From: Fischerella sp. PCC 9605
Lineage (GTDB): Bacteria > Cyanobacteriota > Cyanobacteriia > Cyanobacteriales > Nostocaceae
Assembly (NCBI RefSeq): GCF_000517105.1
Contig: NZ_ALVT01000034.1
Coordinates: 125,101-189,100 of the forward strand
Length of the DNA: 64,000 nucleotides
Reading direction: 5' to 3'
This document shows, piece after piece, positions 1 through 8,573 of the stretch. The notes under the pieces were generated by a model. That model worked only from the letters and a program-made list of their open reading frames with translations, ran no database searches and was not told where the DNA came from. Position numbers and translations under genes: made by a program. The stretch's first letter is position 1; every line of letters begins with the position of its first letter.

Positions 1-66
1 AATTTGGCACGAGAGTTTAATTTGCTGCAAAATATCTACACTGGAAATATTCAACTCTTTTGACAT
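1..66 (-). CDS. Peptidylprolyl isomerase (PpiC/SurA type), N-terminal fragment
   Basis: Only the first 22 codons are in the window; the gene runs off the left edge. The protein begins MSKELNISSVDILQQIKLSC, which resembles the start of the parvulin-type isomerases found beside cyanobacterial C39-ABC/HlyD export genes, where it is usual to see an ISS-x-DI-x-x-QIKLSCQ pattern. It is downstream of the HlyD gene on the same strand, about 130 bp away, so it is probably the last gene of the export operon. The role as a folding helper for exported peptides is inferred from context. No strong ribosome binding site is seen. The identification rests on a short stretch and on position. Confidence 0.5.
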   Translation of the reverse strand, partial: MSKELNISSVDILQQIKLSCQI

Positions 67-196
67 GGTGAAATTATTACAATTACGAACTGTGGATCTG
101 ACCTGTTGTTAGTTAACAGTTAAGATTTATCAACTAACTAATAGCTAATAATATCAACTAATTCTTAACTACTAACAACTGACCATCTCAAAATAA

Positions 197-1762
197 CTAC
201 AACTCCAAACCACCTTTTTCCAGTTTCTTGAACGGATCTAACATAAAATCAATTACACGACGCTGGCGGACAATTACCTCGGCAGTCGCTGTTTGACCAG
301 GTGTGATGATGATACGTTTATTTCCAGCTTGGATATAAGGCTTATCTAAAGCAACTTCTACCTCAAACATTTCGACATTACCTTGAGAACTTTCAACCAC
401 TTTTGAATCTGGTGAAACCCAATGCACGCGTCCTTGAACAACTCCATAATCTTGGAAAGGATAGGCATCAAATTTAATTTTCACAGGCATACCCACCTTC
501 AAGAAACCGCTCTGTTGGCTGGGCATTTGTGCCTTGAGGATATAACCGGAATTCTTGGGTGCAATCTGAGCAATTCCTTGACCAACTTGAACTACAGCAC
601 CTGGTTTTTCAATCGGCAAATCATAAATTACACCATCAACTGGCGCTCTCACAATGCGTTGCTGTAACTGAATTTTTAATGCTAAAATCTGGCTCTTACT
701 CTGAGCCATCTGCGATCGCAACTCGGTTATTTGTGTTTGCACATCTTTGAGTTGTTGCTGATTTTTAAGAACAGCTAATTTACCTGCTTCCACTACACCT
801 TTATAGCTGTTACGCTGTTCTTGCAGACGTAGTTTTGCTTGCTCAATCTCTGCCTTTGCCTGATTAATAATTGTTTGATAACGGCTAGTTTCTTCTTTTA
901 AACGTAATTCGGCTTGTTTTGCATCAGATTCCGCTTTTTCTTGTAATTCTTGACTTTCTTGGGCTGTCTTTTCTATTTCTACAACTTTGACTCGAGGAAC
1001 AACGCCTTGGTTTTGCAATTGACGGTAGCGTTCAACTTCGACTGCATCTCGCTCTAAACGACTTTGAGCTAATTGATGAACAGCCTGAGTAGTGTTAATA
1101 TCCTGCTTTGCTTGATCGACTAAAGCTAGTTTTTCTAATTTTTGTAAGTTATAAGTACTCTCTTTTGCATCTAAATTTTGCTGCGCTTGATTTACTTGAG
1201 CAAGTTTTTCTAATTCTTGGGATTTGTTTTGTTGCTCTTGAACGCTAGTTGTTAAGATGATTTGGTTTTTGAGCAACTCCAACTGTGCCAACCGATTTTG
1301 GTGTCCTTCAAGTTTAGTGTGAGCTTGCTGTAAATCGGTTCGCAGGACATCTGATTCCAACTCAACTAAAACTTGCCCTGCTTTAACGGTATCTCCTTCC
1401 TTGGCTTTAACAGAAATAACACTACCACTGACTTGACTGTCTAATTTTTGTAGTTTGCCTAGTGGTTCTATCCGTCCTCTGGCACTTCCTGTCTCATCTA
1501 CTTGAGAAAGCATTGCCCAAGGTAAAGTGACCACAGCAAAACTGACTAGACAATATAGTGAAGAACGTGTCCAGCGCTTCGGTAAGGCATCTAGCAGTTC
1601 TTCTGTGCCGTAAAACCAATCGTTTCCCTCAGTGTCTGCTAATTTTCCTTGATGATTGGACTCGTTTAAATTACCAACGTCTTCAGGCTGTGTATATTTG
1701 CGATACCCATCTGTGTCGTTTTTTTTCAGTACAGATGATAAGTTGTTGGATAAGTTAGCCAT
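197..1762 (-). CDS. HlyD-family periplasmic adaptor (membrane fusion protein)
   Basis: Adaptor subunit of a type I-like exporter, linking the inner-membrane ABC transporter to the outer membrane. A cytoplasmic N-terminal arm of about 75 residues is followed by one membrane segment (LYCLVSFAVVTLPWAML) and then a biotinyl-lipoyl half motif (GRIEPLGKLQKLDSQVSGSV, EGDTVKAGQVLVEL). A long alpha-helical coiled coil rich in Q, E, K and L makes up the middle, followed by the second lipoyl half (RAPVDGVIYDL) and a beta-barrel domain. The reading frame is open to 1849 through TTG and to 1840 through ATG, the latter one base after the ABC stop. ATG 1762 (MANLS) is preferred because the residues upstream are not typical, but 1840 remains possible. 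It is clearly in one operon with the C39-ABC gene before it. Confidence 0.88.
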   Translation of the reverse strand: MANLSNNLSSVLKKNDTDGYRKYTQPEDVGNLNESNHQGKLADTEGNDWFYGTEELLDALPKRWTRSSLYCLVSFAVVTLPWAMLSQVDETGSARGRIEPLGKLQKLDSQVSGSVISVKAKEGDTVKAGQVLVELESDVLRTDLQQAHTKLEGHQNRLAQLELLKNQIILTTSVQEQQNKSQELEKLAQVNQAQQNLDAKESTYNLQKLEKLALVDQAKQDINTTQAVHQLAQSRLERDAVEVERYRQLQNQGVVPRVKVVEIEKTAQESQELQEKAESDAKQAELRLKEETSRYQTIINQAKAEIEQAKLRLQEQRNSYKGVVEAGKLAVLKNQQQLKDVQTQITELRSQMAQSKSQILALKIQLQQRIVRAPVDGVIYDLPIEKPGAVVQVGQGIAQIAPKNSGYILKAQMPSQQSGFLKVGMPVKIKFDAYPFQDYGVVQGRVHWVSPDSKVVESSQGNVEMFEVEVALDKPYIQAGNKRIIITPGQTATAEVIVRQRRVIDFMLDPFKKLEKGGLEL

Positions 1763-1841
1763 AGTTCCGTACCACTGTTCAGGTTGATTGCGTGTCTTGG
1801 TTCTACTGGAAGTCAGAGAGAGACGGAGAAAAATGTGCATT

Positions 1842-4800
1842 TCAACCAACTTGGGCGAGTTGCTGCTGGTTGAGGTAAAAGTAATGTCCTTTGGCTTTGA
1901 TTAATTCATCATGATTGCCACTTTCAATCAACACACCGCGATCCAAAACCAGAATTAAATCCGCATTCCGAATCGTCGAGAGGCGATGAGCAATAATGAT
2001 ACTTGTGCGCCCTGTGAGAATCGTTTTGAGATTGTTTTGAATAATCCGCTCCGATTCCGAATCTAGATGACTGGTAGCTTCGTCAAAAATTAATAAGCGG
2101 GGATTACCAACCAAAGCTCGGGCGATCGCCAAGCGTTGGCGTTGTCCACCAGAGAGCAAACCGCCACCTTCACCAATTTGGGTTTCGTAACCCATTGGTA
2201 GTTGGCGGATGAATTCGTCTGCACCAGCAATGGTTGCAGCTTGGGTAATTTCTTCTAGAGTGGCTTGGGGATGAGCGATGCTGAGGTTTTCGCGAATTGT
2301 GCCACCAAATAAAAAGGTGTCTTGGTCAACAACTCCAATTTGTTGGCGCAGCGATCGCAAAGAGAGAGTTGTAACATCTTGACCATCAATCAAGATTTTG
2401 CCATCTGTCGGTGGGTATAAACCTAAAAGGAGTTTTGAAAGAGTAGTTTTACCAGATCCACTACGTCCAACGACGGCGATTGTTTGTTCGGGCTTGATTT
2501 CAAAACTAAGATTTTCTAATACGTTACGGTCACTTTCGGGGTGATAGCGGAACGTGACCGCAACAAAGCGAATACTACCGTGCAGCTTGGGGATAAATTG
2601 CTTGGGCGAGGTCTGTAAGTCTTCTTCTGGTTCAGCTTGCAGAACATCGTTGATCCGTTCGGTAGAAATCACGATTTCTTGTAGTTCATTCCACAGTACT
2701 ACCAGCCGTTGGAAAGGCCGAATCACCTGACCCAACAACATATTAAAAGCAACTAATTGTCCGATCGTTAATTGGTTTTGAATTACCTGCCATGCACCAA
2801 ACCAAAGCAAAATCGTAGTTGCTAAGGTTTCAATAGTAGTACTGAAAACTTGCAGTCGTATACCGATCACTTGTCCGGAAAAATTTTTTTTCACCGCTTG
2901 ATTGAGCAATTCCTCCCAACGCCAGCGGACTGTCTGCTCAATTGCCATTGAGCGGATTGTCCGGATACCTGTAAGTGATTCGATCAGATAGCTACTTTCT
3001 TTAGCGAGGTTATTAAAAATTTCTCTCGATATTAAGCGCAAAAAAGGTGTGGCGATCGCCGCCAGTAACACAAATGGTGGCACAACTAGTAGCACCAGTA
3101 ATGCTAGCTGCCAACTGTACCAAAACATCAAGCCGATATAAATGAATACCGTCACTAAATCCAGAGTGGTTGATAGTGCTTCTCCTGCGAGGAAGCGCTG
3201 AATTTTCTGGTTTTCTTGAACGCGAGAAACAATATCACCAACGTAACGAGACTCAAAAAATGCCAAAGGTAAACGAAAGGTGTGTTTAATAAAACCCACC
3301 ATCAAGGCGACGCCTATACGGTTGGCTGTGTGATCGAGTAAATATTGCCGCAACCCACTCATGGCGACACGGAACAAACCAAAAATGATTAACCCCAAAC
3401 CAACGGCGTTTAAAGTCAGGGTGCTACCTTGGACAACGACTCGATCTAACAGTAGTTGAGTGAATAGTGGCGTTACCAACCCAAATAACTGAATCAACAC
3501 TGAAGCAACCATTACCTCTAGCAACACTTGAGTGTGGGGTTTTATTAAATCAAAAAATTGCCAGAATGGTTGAGTTGCTTCTGGGGTTTCTTTTAACCCA
3601 GCGGTTGGTTGCAATAACAATGCATAACCAGTCCAACCAGCTTTGAATTGGTTGTGAGTGAGGCTGCGTTGTCCAATGGCAGGATCGCAGACAATGACTC
3701 GCTTTTTCGTAATTTCGTAGACAACGATGTAATGCTTACCTTCCCAATGGGCAATTGCAGGTAAGGGTTGTTCTGCCAATTTTTCCAGACTAGCTTTCAC
3801 AGGCCGGGTAGCAAAGCCAATACTTTCTGCGGCTGCAACTAAACCCTTGATTGAAGCACCACTGCGGTTAGTATTAGCTAAATCTCGCAACAGACTAATA
3901 CTAAATCGCTTACCCCAATAACGACTAATCATCACCAAGCAAGCAGCACCACAGTCTGAAGCGCTTTGTTGAGCATAGAAGGGATAGCGCTGAGTGATCT
4001 GTCCCCAAACTTGCCCGATTTTGACTTGGGGATTGGGAAAATAAGATCTGCGTTTTTTTGACTTTGGTGCTGGTGAAGATTCTGGTTGAGGAAAGGAAAT
4101 GACTGTTCTGCCGTTGATAGGTGCTTCTGTGGTGGCTGAAGTTGGTTCTGAACCAATCAACTGGGCTAAGTCAGGCCAGGATTGCAGTGCAGTTTCCCAA
4201 TCTGTATGAGAGAGTGTGTAGGCAATTGTTGTCGCTTGTGTCACTTGCCAGTCATCCTGGCGAGAAATTTCGCAGAGATTGCCAGGAGTTAAACGGCTAC
4301 CATCAGAACTCTGTAATTCTCCCCGATGCAGCAGCCACAGTTTGCTATCTTGGCGGAGTGTGGCATAGAGACTACCCAATTCTAAACTATGCCGCCTAAA
4401 CAAAGATAAGGTTTTGAGTATCTCTTCACAAGGGGTAGTGCTTTTGTCTTGCTGCTGAGGTAGCAAAGCGAGCATTAAATCCCAAATTTCTGCTTTTTTT
4501 CTGAGGCGATCGCCAATAGAAGGATGCTTGTCCATCAAAGTATGCAACACTTCATCTGGCAGATAAGCAAGTTGCAAGTTGGCAGAAGCCCTAGCAGCAT
4601 AGGGTAGCCATTCTTGTTGTGCAAACAAAGTCATCTCACCAAATGATGCTCCAGCATTGAGGGTGGTAATTAAGTTGTTCGAGCTATCTAATAGCCGCAC
4701 TTTACCCGCCAACACTAAATAAATTCCGGATTTCCCCGAAGTCGCTTGCCAAAACAGCTTTGCTACTGGTGGTTTTAATATTTCTGTTGCTTTTATACAG

Positions 4801-4886
4801 CTTTGCAGTTCTTGATTAACAAGCTTTTCACCTAAAATCTCGGTGAGTCTTTGACCTAGCTGTTGCTGGTCAAATACTGATGGCAT
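1842..4886 (-). CDS. Peptidase C39 ABC exporter with N-terminal cNMP-binding domain
   Basis: Inner-membrane exporter that cuts double-glycine leaders and pumps the mature peptide out. Domains in order: a cyclic-nucleotide-binding-like domain (about residues 35-145), a poorly conserved linker, a C39 protease (about 300-425) with the DCGAAC catalytic cysteine near residue 312, a GKHY histidine and a CDPA aspartate, a six-helix ABC membrane domain (about 450-730), and a nucleotide-binding domain with GRSGSGKTT (Walker A), LSGGQRQR (signature), LIFDEATSHLD (Walker B) and an IIAHR switch histidine. All active residues are present, so it should be a working processing exporter. The ATG at 4886 has GAGG seven bases upstream, which beats the TTG at 4901. 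The same layout is found in HetC, but there is no hetP neighbour here and the HlyD partner points to peptide export. It lies 21 bp after the HTH gene. Confidence 0.92.
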   Translation of the reverse strand: MPSVFDQQQLGQRLTEILGEKLVNQELQSCIKATEILKPPVAKLFWQATSGKSGIYLVLAGKVRLLDSSNNLITTLNAGASFGEMTLFAQQEWLPYAARASANLQLAYLPDEVLHTLMDKHPSIGDRLRKKAEIWDLMLALLPQQQDKSTTPCEEILKTLSLFRRHSLELGSLYATLRQDSKLWLLHRGELQSSDGSRLTPGNLCEISRQDDWQVTQATTIAYTLSHTDWETALQSWPDLAQLIGSEPTSATTEAPINGRTVISFPQPESSPAPKSKKRRSYFPNPQVKIGQVWGQITQRYPFYAQQSASDCGAACLVMISRYWGKRFSISLLRDLANTNRSGASIKGLVAAAESIGFATRPVKASLEKLAEQPLPAIAHWEGKHYIVVYEITKKRVIVCDPAIGQRSLTHNQFKAGWTGYALLLQPTAGLKETPEATQPFWQFFDLIKPHTQVLLEVMVASVLIQLFGLVTPLFTQLLLDRVVVQGSTLTLNAVGLGLIIFGLFRVAMSGLRQYLLDHTANRIGVALMVGFIKHTFRLPLAFFESRYVGDIVSRVQENQKIQRFLAGEALSTTLDLVTVFIYIGLMFWYSWQLALLVLLVVPPFVLLAAIATPFLRLISREIFNNLAKESSYLIESLTGIRTIRSMAIEQTVRWRWEELLNQAVKKNFSGQVIGIRLQVFSTTIETLATTILLWFGAWQVIQNQLTIGQLVAFNMLLGQVIRPFQRLVVLWNELQEIVISTERINDVLQAEPEEDLQTSPKQFIPKLHGSIRFVAVTFRYHPESDRNVLENLSFEIKPEQTIAVVGRSGSGKTTLSKLLLGLYPPTDGKILIDGQDVTTLSLRSLRQQIGVVDQDTFLFGGTIRENLSIAHPQATLEEITQAATIAGADEFIRQLPMGYETQIGEGGGLLSGGQRQRLAIARALVGNPRLLIFDEATSHLDSESERIIQNNLKTILTGRTSIIIAHRLSTIRNADLILVLDRGVLIESGNHDELIKAKGHYFYLNQQQLAQVG

Positions 4887-4907
4887 TTCCGTACCTCGCA
4901 AGTAGAT

Positions 4908-5507
4908 TTAGTTGCTGATTTTCATCAAGTCGAACGACCAATCAACCCGCAACTCACAACTGGATTGCAAATCGCAAATCTTAATCCCATCGTTTTTGAA
5001 CTGGGCAGTTTCTTTGCCTTCTTGGTGTTTTTGTTTTGTAGAAAGCCCTTTCTCTTTGAGTAGGCGGTTGATGTGGCGATCGCTGATTTCAATCCCTAGT
5101 TCTAAAGCTAGGTGTTTGCTTAACCATTGGGCTGTCCAATTGGCAAAGCCATAGCCATATTCACGCGGACTATGTGTTACCAGTTCTTGCAATCTTTCAA
5201 GATATTGCTTGTTAACGGTTTTTGGTCTACCTTTTAATCGCTCATTCCATTTGTGTGCTAGGCCTGCTTGTACCATAGCAATCCAATACCGCGCCATCTC
5301 CTGGGAACAACCTAAAATTTGACAGATTTGAGTCTGGGTTTTACCCATATCTGCCAACAACATGATCTCTAATCTGCGTCGGTATTCTGGTTGCAAATCA
5401 GTTTGCAAATTCTTGAGCAAAAGTTTCCGTTGAAATGGCGTTAAAAATTTACTTTTTTTCGTGTCATAGCTCTCAAGAGCATCGTCTTTACTGGAATGGT
5501 TTGGCAT
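4908..5507 (-). CDS. Transposase-like helix-turn-helix protein heading the export operon
   Basis: About 199 residues with a homeodomain-like HTH (GKTQTQICQILGCSQEMARY) and a second winged-helix part (YGFANWTAQWLSKHL, ISDRHINRLLKEKGLSTK) that looks like the DNA-binding half of IS630-type transposases. The catalytic DDE half is absent and the ORF is intact, with no terminal inverted repeats seen close by. It lies 21 bp before the ABC exporter on the same strand, so it is most likely co-transcribed with it. I infer a domesticated transposase N-terminus acting as a regulator of the operon; a truncated transposase remnant is the alternative. The start is ATG 5507, with GGTGA just upstream; a GTG at 5516 is also open. 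Confidence 0.7.
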   Translation of the reverse strand: MPNHSSKDDALESYDTKKSKFLTPFQRKLLLKNLQTDLQPEYRRRLEIMLLADMGKTQTQICQILGCSQEMARYWIAMVQAGLAHKWNERLKGRPKTVNKQYLERLQELVTHSPREYGYGFANWTAQWLSKHLALELGIEISDRHINRLLKEKGLSTKQKHQEGKETAQFKNDGIKICDLQSSCELRVDWSFDLMKISN

Positions 5508-6405
5508 ATTTGTCACCAGTTGGCGTCAACTGTAGCAAGTGGACTTAATTTGTTTTTTATTTACAAATTGTTACCAACCTTGGATGCGTTATTTTGCAAA
5601 CGTTGTTCAGGAAAATTTGTTTTTACACATAGTGTGCTAATATACATCGAAATCAATGGTATCTTTATTTACAGGTTGTTAAGATTTTTTTAAAACATAG
5701 CCTCTTTGTCGCTAAACTCCTCATATCTTTGTTGAATTCTCAAACTAAATTTGTTAAATTTACTAACCAAAATTGGGCAGAAAAGATGAATTGTAAGTGA
5801 ATTTAGGACATTGTTCTTCCTAAATCGCTTTATATCAGCAACTGGTATCATCTCTCTAATTAGAGCCATAAATCCACTTGAAGCAACTCAAAAATTCTTG
5901 TAGATTCTTGCATCAGTAGAAATCCTTACATAAAAAAGTCGTATGTTTTATCTCCTTCAAAGAAAAAATTGTCTGTTGCTTTTGATCATTGTACTGTTCC
6001 ATACAGCCTAATCGATTTCCGGTCTGAGTGTTTTCTCTGCCGAGGAAATTTACAGTATCTTCATGAGAAACTGAGAATATTTTCATAAAAAAGCAAAATA
6101 TTTTACACAATTTTCACAAAAACCTGGTATTTCTCTCCTAGCGCTTCCTAGTATGATTACGTAGGTAATATCCCACGACTTTGAGTTGTATCACTACCAA
6201 GTGAAACAGCATCAGGTTAGTGCTGTCTTTTGAGTGCAAAGACAGTAATCAGCTTTTTTTAACGTGGTAGAGTTAAGAGCGGCTTGAAGATTTATCGAGG
6301 TAGATGCTGCAAATTGCCTAATTTTGCCATCATCCGGCTATCACAGCTAATGTTACAAGCCTGAGGATGTACAACGTCAAATGTCGTCAAATAACAGGAA
6401 GTATT
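5508..6405. other. Intergenic region between export operon and PEP-CTERM gene
   Basis: About 0.9 kb, AT-rich, between divergent genes, so it should hold promoters in both directions. The short ORFs here show no protein-like features. A small stem (GTCTTT/AAAGAC, near 6223-6245) is followed by a T-run (about 6254-6260), upstream of the PEP-CTERM gene. No RNA gene was recognised. Confidence 0.4.
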
Positions 6406-7341
6406 ATGAATCAGCAGATAAAATTAGTCAAACGCTTTTTACTAATCGCTACATCAGCGATCGCCACTTCTCTATTAGCAAATTCACCGAGCCAGGCTGC
6501 AACTATAGCTTTGTCTGACAGTTTTGTGATTTTAAATGAATTTAGTCAAAATCCAATTAGAACCGGGACTGATACGAAAACCAATACTAATACAGTTGCT
6601 AATGGTGATGATGGATCGGCAATAGCGATCGCCCAAGCACAAGCTTCTTTTCTCAGCAATCCCCTGTTGCCAGCAGATACTTCATCTGACACAGATATGA
6701 ATATTAACCAACTTCCTATGGAACCACCAGAAGACATAGATTTGGGATTAGAGGAAGAAATTGCACCTTTATTATCTTCATTAGCTTCGCCTGCGGCATA
6801 CAATACATCTTCTAGTATGGTGACAGGTTTTGGTAAAAATAACTCTGGACGAGCAAACAGTGAAGCTACAGTCGTTGGTGATTTCTTTGTGAATGCTGGT
6901 ACATCCTTTAGTTTTGACTTTATTACCAACTTAAACCTGTATGCTAGTGTGGACGATCCAATTACGGAAAATGCCGCAGCTAGTGGAGATATACTTTTAG
7001 CTTTAGTGAATCCAGAAACAGAGGAAGTACTAGATTTCTTCTTAGCTACTGGTAAAGTAGACAGCAAAAATCAAGATGTGCTTGATTATCTGGGAAGTAG
7101 CAACATTAGTTTAGAGCCTCTTAATCAAGAGACTGACTTTGGTAGCAATCAAGAAAGTGCCGATCTGATTGTGCAGGGTTCTTTAAAACGCGATTTTGAG
7201 CAGGATACAAACGTGAGGTTGGTTGAATTTAAACGCAATCAAGCTGAAGTTGCAGTTCCTGAACCTTTAACTATCTCGGGTTCCCTCTTGTCTGGTTGTT
7301 TTTTGCTGATTGCGAAGCGTCGGCGCAAAGCAAATTCGTAA
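6406..7341 (+). CDS. PEP-CTERM sorting-domain exported protein
   Basis: A 311-residue secreted protein. It begins with a signal peptide (KRFLLIATSAIATSLLANS, cut near PSQAA) and ends with a sorting tail: VPEP near residue 284, a hydrophobic stretch (ISGSLLSGCFLLIA) and a basic end (KRRRK). Such tails are recognised by exosortase, which fixes or releases the protein at the envelope. The middle is low in cysteine, rich in D, N, S and T, and has no domain I recognise. The start ATG at 6406 has AGGA about eight bases upstream; an earlier in-frame ATG at 6367 has no such site. It diverges from the C39 export operon, but PEP-CTERM export is Sec plus exosortase, so a link is not implied. Confidence 0.85.
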   Translation: MNQQIKLVKRFLLIATSAIATSLLANSPSQAATIALSDSFVILNEFSQNPIRTGTDTKTNTNTVANGDDGSAIAIAQAQASFLSNPLLPADTSSDTDMNINQLPMEPPEDIDLGLEEEIAPLLSSLASPAAYNTSSSMVTGFGKNNSGRANSEATVVGDFFVNAGTSFSFDFITNLNLYASVDDPITENAAASGDILLALVNPETEEVLDFFLATGKVDSKNQDVLDYLGSSNISLEPLNQETDFGSNQESADLIVQGSLKRDFEQDTNVRLVEFKRNQAEVAVPEPLTISGSLLSGCFLLIAKRRRKANS

Positions 7342-7926
7342 TTTCAGTTATTAACATAGCTGCTTTTATTCCCATTTACCCACTTAAAAAAATTTATGGT
7401 GGTTCAATCAAAGTAGCTTGTATAGCAACTGTGAATAGTCAAGTTCGCGCCTTCATGAACTCCAAGCACCTGTTTTAATGGCATCACTATCCTATTGCGT
7501 GTTTAACAGCACTTTTAATTTATGTGATTATACTTAAGTAATTAAGCACGATCTTTAATAAAATTTTACCAATACACTAGTTAATTTCAACTATACTAAA
7601 GGGTGAGGGTGAAGCGAGTTAAAGCCTACATCCAAAATATAGACTAAATTTATCAGGGTAATTTCGCCATCCAAAAGTTTTAGCGAATAGCATTTGCCAC
7701 AAAGCAAAGTTTATGTAAGTGACTTTGCGGGCGAAATAAGACGGTGAATCTATGTTGAATTAGAGATTTAATATTTATGTTCAGCAAATTTCTGCCGTAG
7801 GTTAGCTCTTGCTTATTCAAAAAAAAGGTTATACCTTGGCTGCGGCTGCAACCATCATATTGATGTCTAAAACTTCAACAACAACTAAAAAGTACAAATC
7901 AATCAAGAGGAGTGAGCGATAATATC
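7342..7926. other. Intergenic region upstream of double-glycine peptide
   Basis: About 0.58 kb with no convincing ORF. It holds a TTCGCC...GGGCGAAA imperfect inverted pair (about 7670-7735). The ribosome binding site AAGAGGAG for the following small gene lies at 7905-7912. Confidence 0.35.
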
Positions 7927-8136
7927 ATGGCTAGAATTACAATTTCTGACATTTCTTTGGAGCAAAACTATCTTGCAGACTTATCTGAAGCTGAGTCTGC
8001 ATTTGTTCAAGGTGGTTTAAATTTTAACAGCTTGCTTCTCGGTTTGGCTGGGCTAGCTTTTCTACTTTCATACAAGAAAATTAATGCAATCCAAACGCTC
8101 GCTCTTTTCTCAATTAAAGCGGTAACTTCCGTTTAA
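7927..8136 (+). CDS. Small double-glycine leader peptide (putative C39 exporter substrate)
   Basis: A 69-residue peptide. The first 30 residues look like a leader for C39 exporters: the ITISD start common in cyanobacterial leaders, then LADLSEAESAFVQGG, which fits the LS-x-x-E...V-x-GG consensus with cutting after Gly30. The 39-residue remainder is hydrophobic (LLLGLAGLAFLLS), has two lysines in the middle and no cysteine, like a class II bacteriocin-type or membrane-active peptide. A complete C39-ABC/HlyD export operon is encoded about 3 kb away on the other strand. That it exports this peptide is inference. The SD AAGAGGAG ends 14 bases before ATG 7927, which is long; a GTG at 7912 overlaps it, so the start is not fully settled. 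A hairpin follows the stop. Confidence 0.68.
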   Translation: MARITISDISLEQNYLADLSEAESAFVQGGLNFNSLLLGLAGLAFLLSYKKINAIQTLALFSIKAVTSV

Positions 8137-8151
8137 TCAATTAGATAAGAT

Positions 8152-8188
8152 GTAGGGTGCGTTACGCTGTCGCGTTAACACACCCTAC
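8152..8188. repeat. GGTGCGTTA-type palindrome after the peptide gene
   Basis: Inverted repeat with outer arms GTAGGGTG and CACCCTAC and inner arms GTTACGC and GCGTTAAC. It belongs to a palindrome family also found near 9762, 31468 and 57419. It lies 16 bp after the peptide stop codon and may end its transcript, although there is no T-run. Confidence 0.7.
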
Positions 8189-8219
8189 CATTCATTAGTG
8201 TCTTTAGTTTTTATATTTT

Positions 8220-8285
8220 TAATATTCCCACTGCGATGCTCCGAAGGAGCGGTCTTTGACCATCGCAACTATTAGGTATATATAG
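8220..8285. repeat. Hairpin repeat with a related copy near 60859
   Basis: The stretch ATATTCCCACTGCGAT ... CGCAACTATTAGG encloses a 26-base element containing GCTCCGAAGGAGC. Near 60859 the same flanks are joined as CTGCGATCGCCACTATTAGG without the inner element, so one copy appears to have gained or lost it. Confidence 0.55.
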
Positions 8286-8366
8286 GAATCCGATTTGATT
8301 TATGAAAAAATCTAAGTATCTGTAGCGACTGTCTTGATTGTCAAGCGATCGCTAAAAGAAGTTGAC

Positions 8367-8505
8367 ACAACTGGGGAACCGCTTCGCTGATTGGGCGGTG
8401 CCAGGTAGGGGCAGCAAGACCTTGCTTGAGTTAGTAGCGTAGATAGTCGTGCCCCCACCAGGCACTCCGCTGTCGCCGCCCAATCTTCCCCAGTTGCTGA
8501 ATCAC
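8367..8505. repeat. Large imperfect inverted repeat (MITE-like)
   Basis: Left parts AACTGGGGAA, ATTGGGCGG and AGGTAGGGGCA recur in reverse complement as TTCCCCAGTT, CCGCCCAAT and TGCCCCCACCA. The arms are separated by about 40 bases. A further partial GGTGGGGGCAGCA copy follows at about 8508. The folded unit is about 140 bases and has no coding content of its own. Confidence 0.6.
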
Positions 8506-8573
8506 TGGTGGGGGCAGCAAAACAATGGATAAAAAACCCTAAATAGATGGGATGTATAAAAATGTCAGTGCGA

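Noticed and set aside
1842-4886. Identification of the exporter as HetC
   Set aside because: Domain order fits, but hetP and other heterocyst genes are absent and the partner is HlyD, so a general peptide exporter is the safer call.
5496-6110. Short ORFs (65 codons) in the region after the HTH gene
   Set aside because: Composition is AT-driven, both strands, with no start signals or motifs.
7912-7926. GTG start for the double-glycine peptide
   Set aside because: It overlaps the ribosome binding site AAGAGGAG; the leader consensus begins with MARITISD at the ATG 7927, although the spacing is long.
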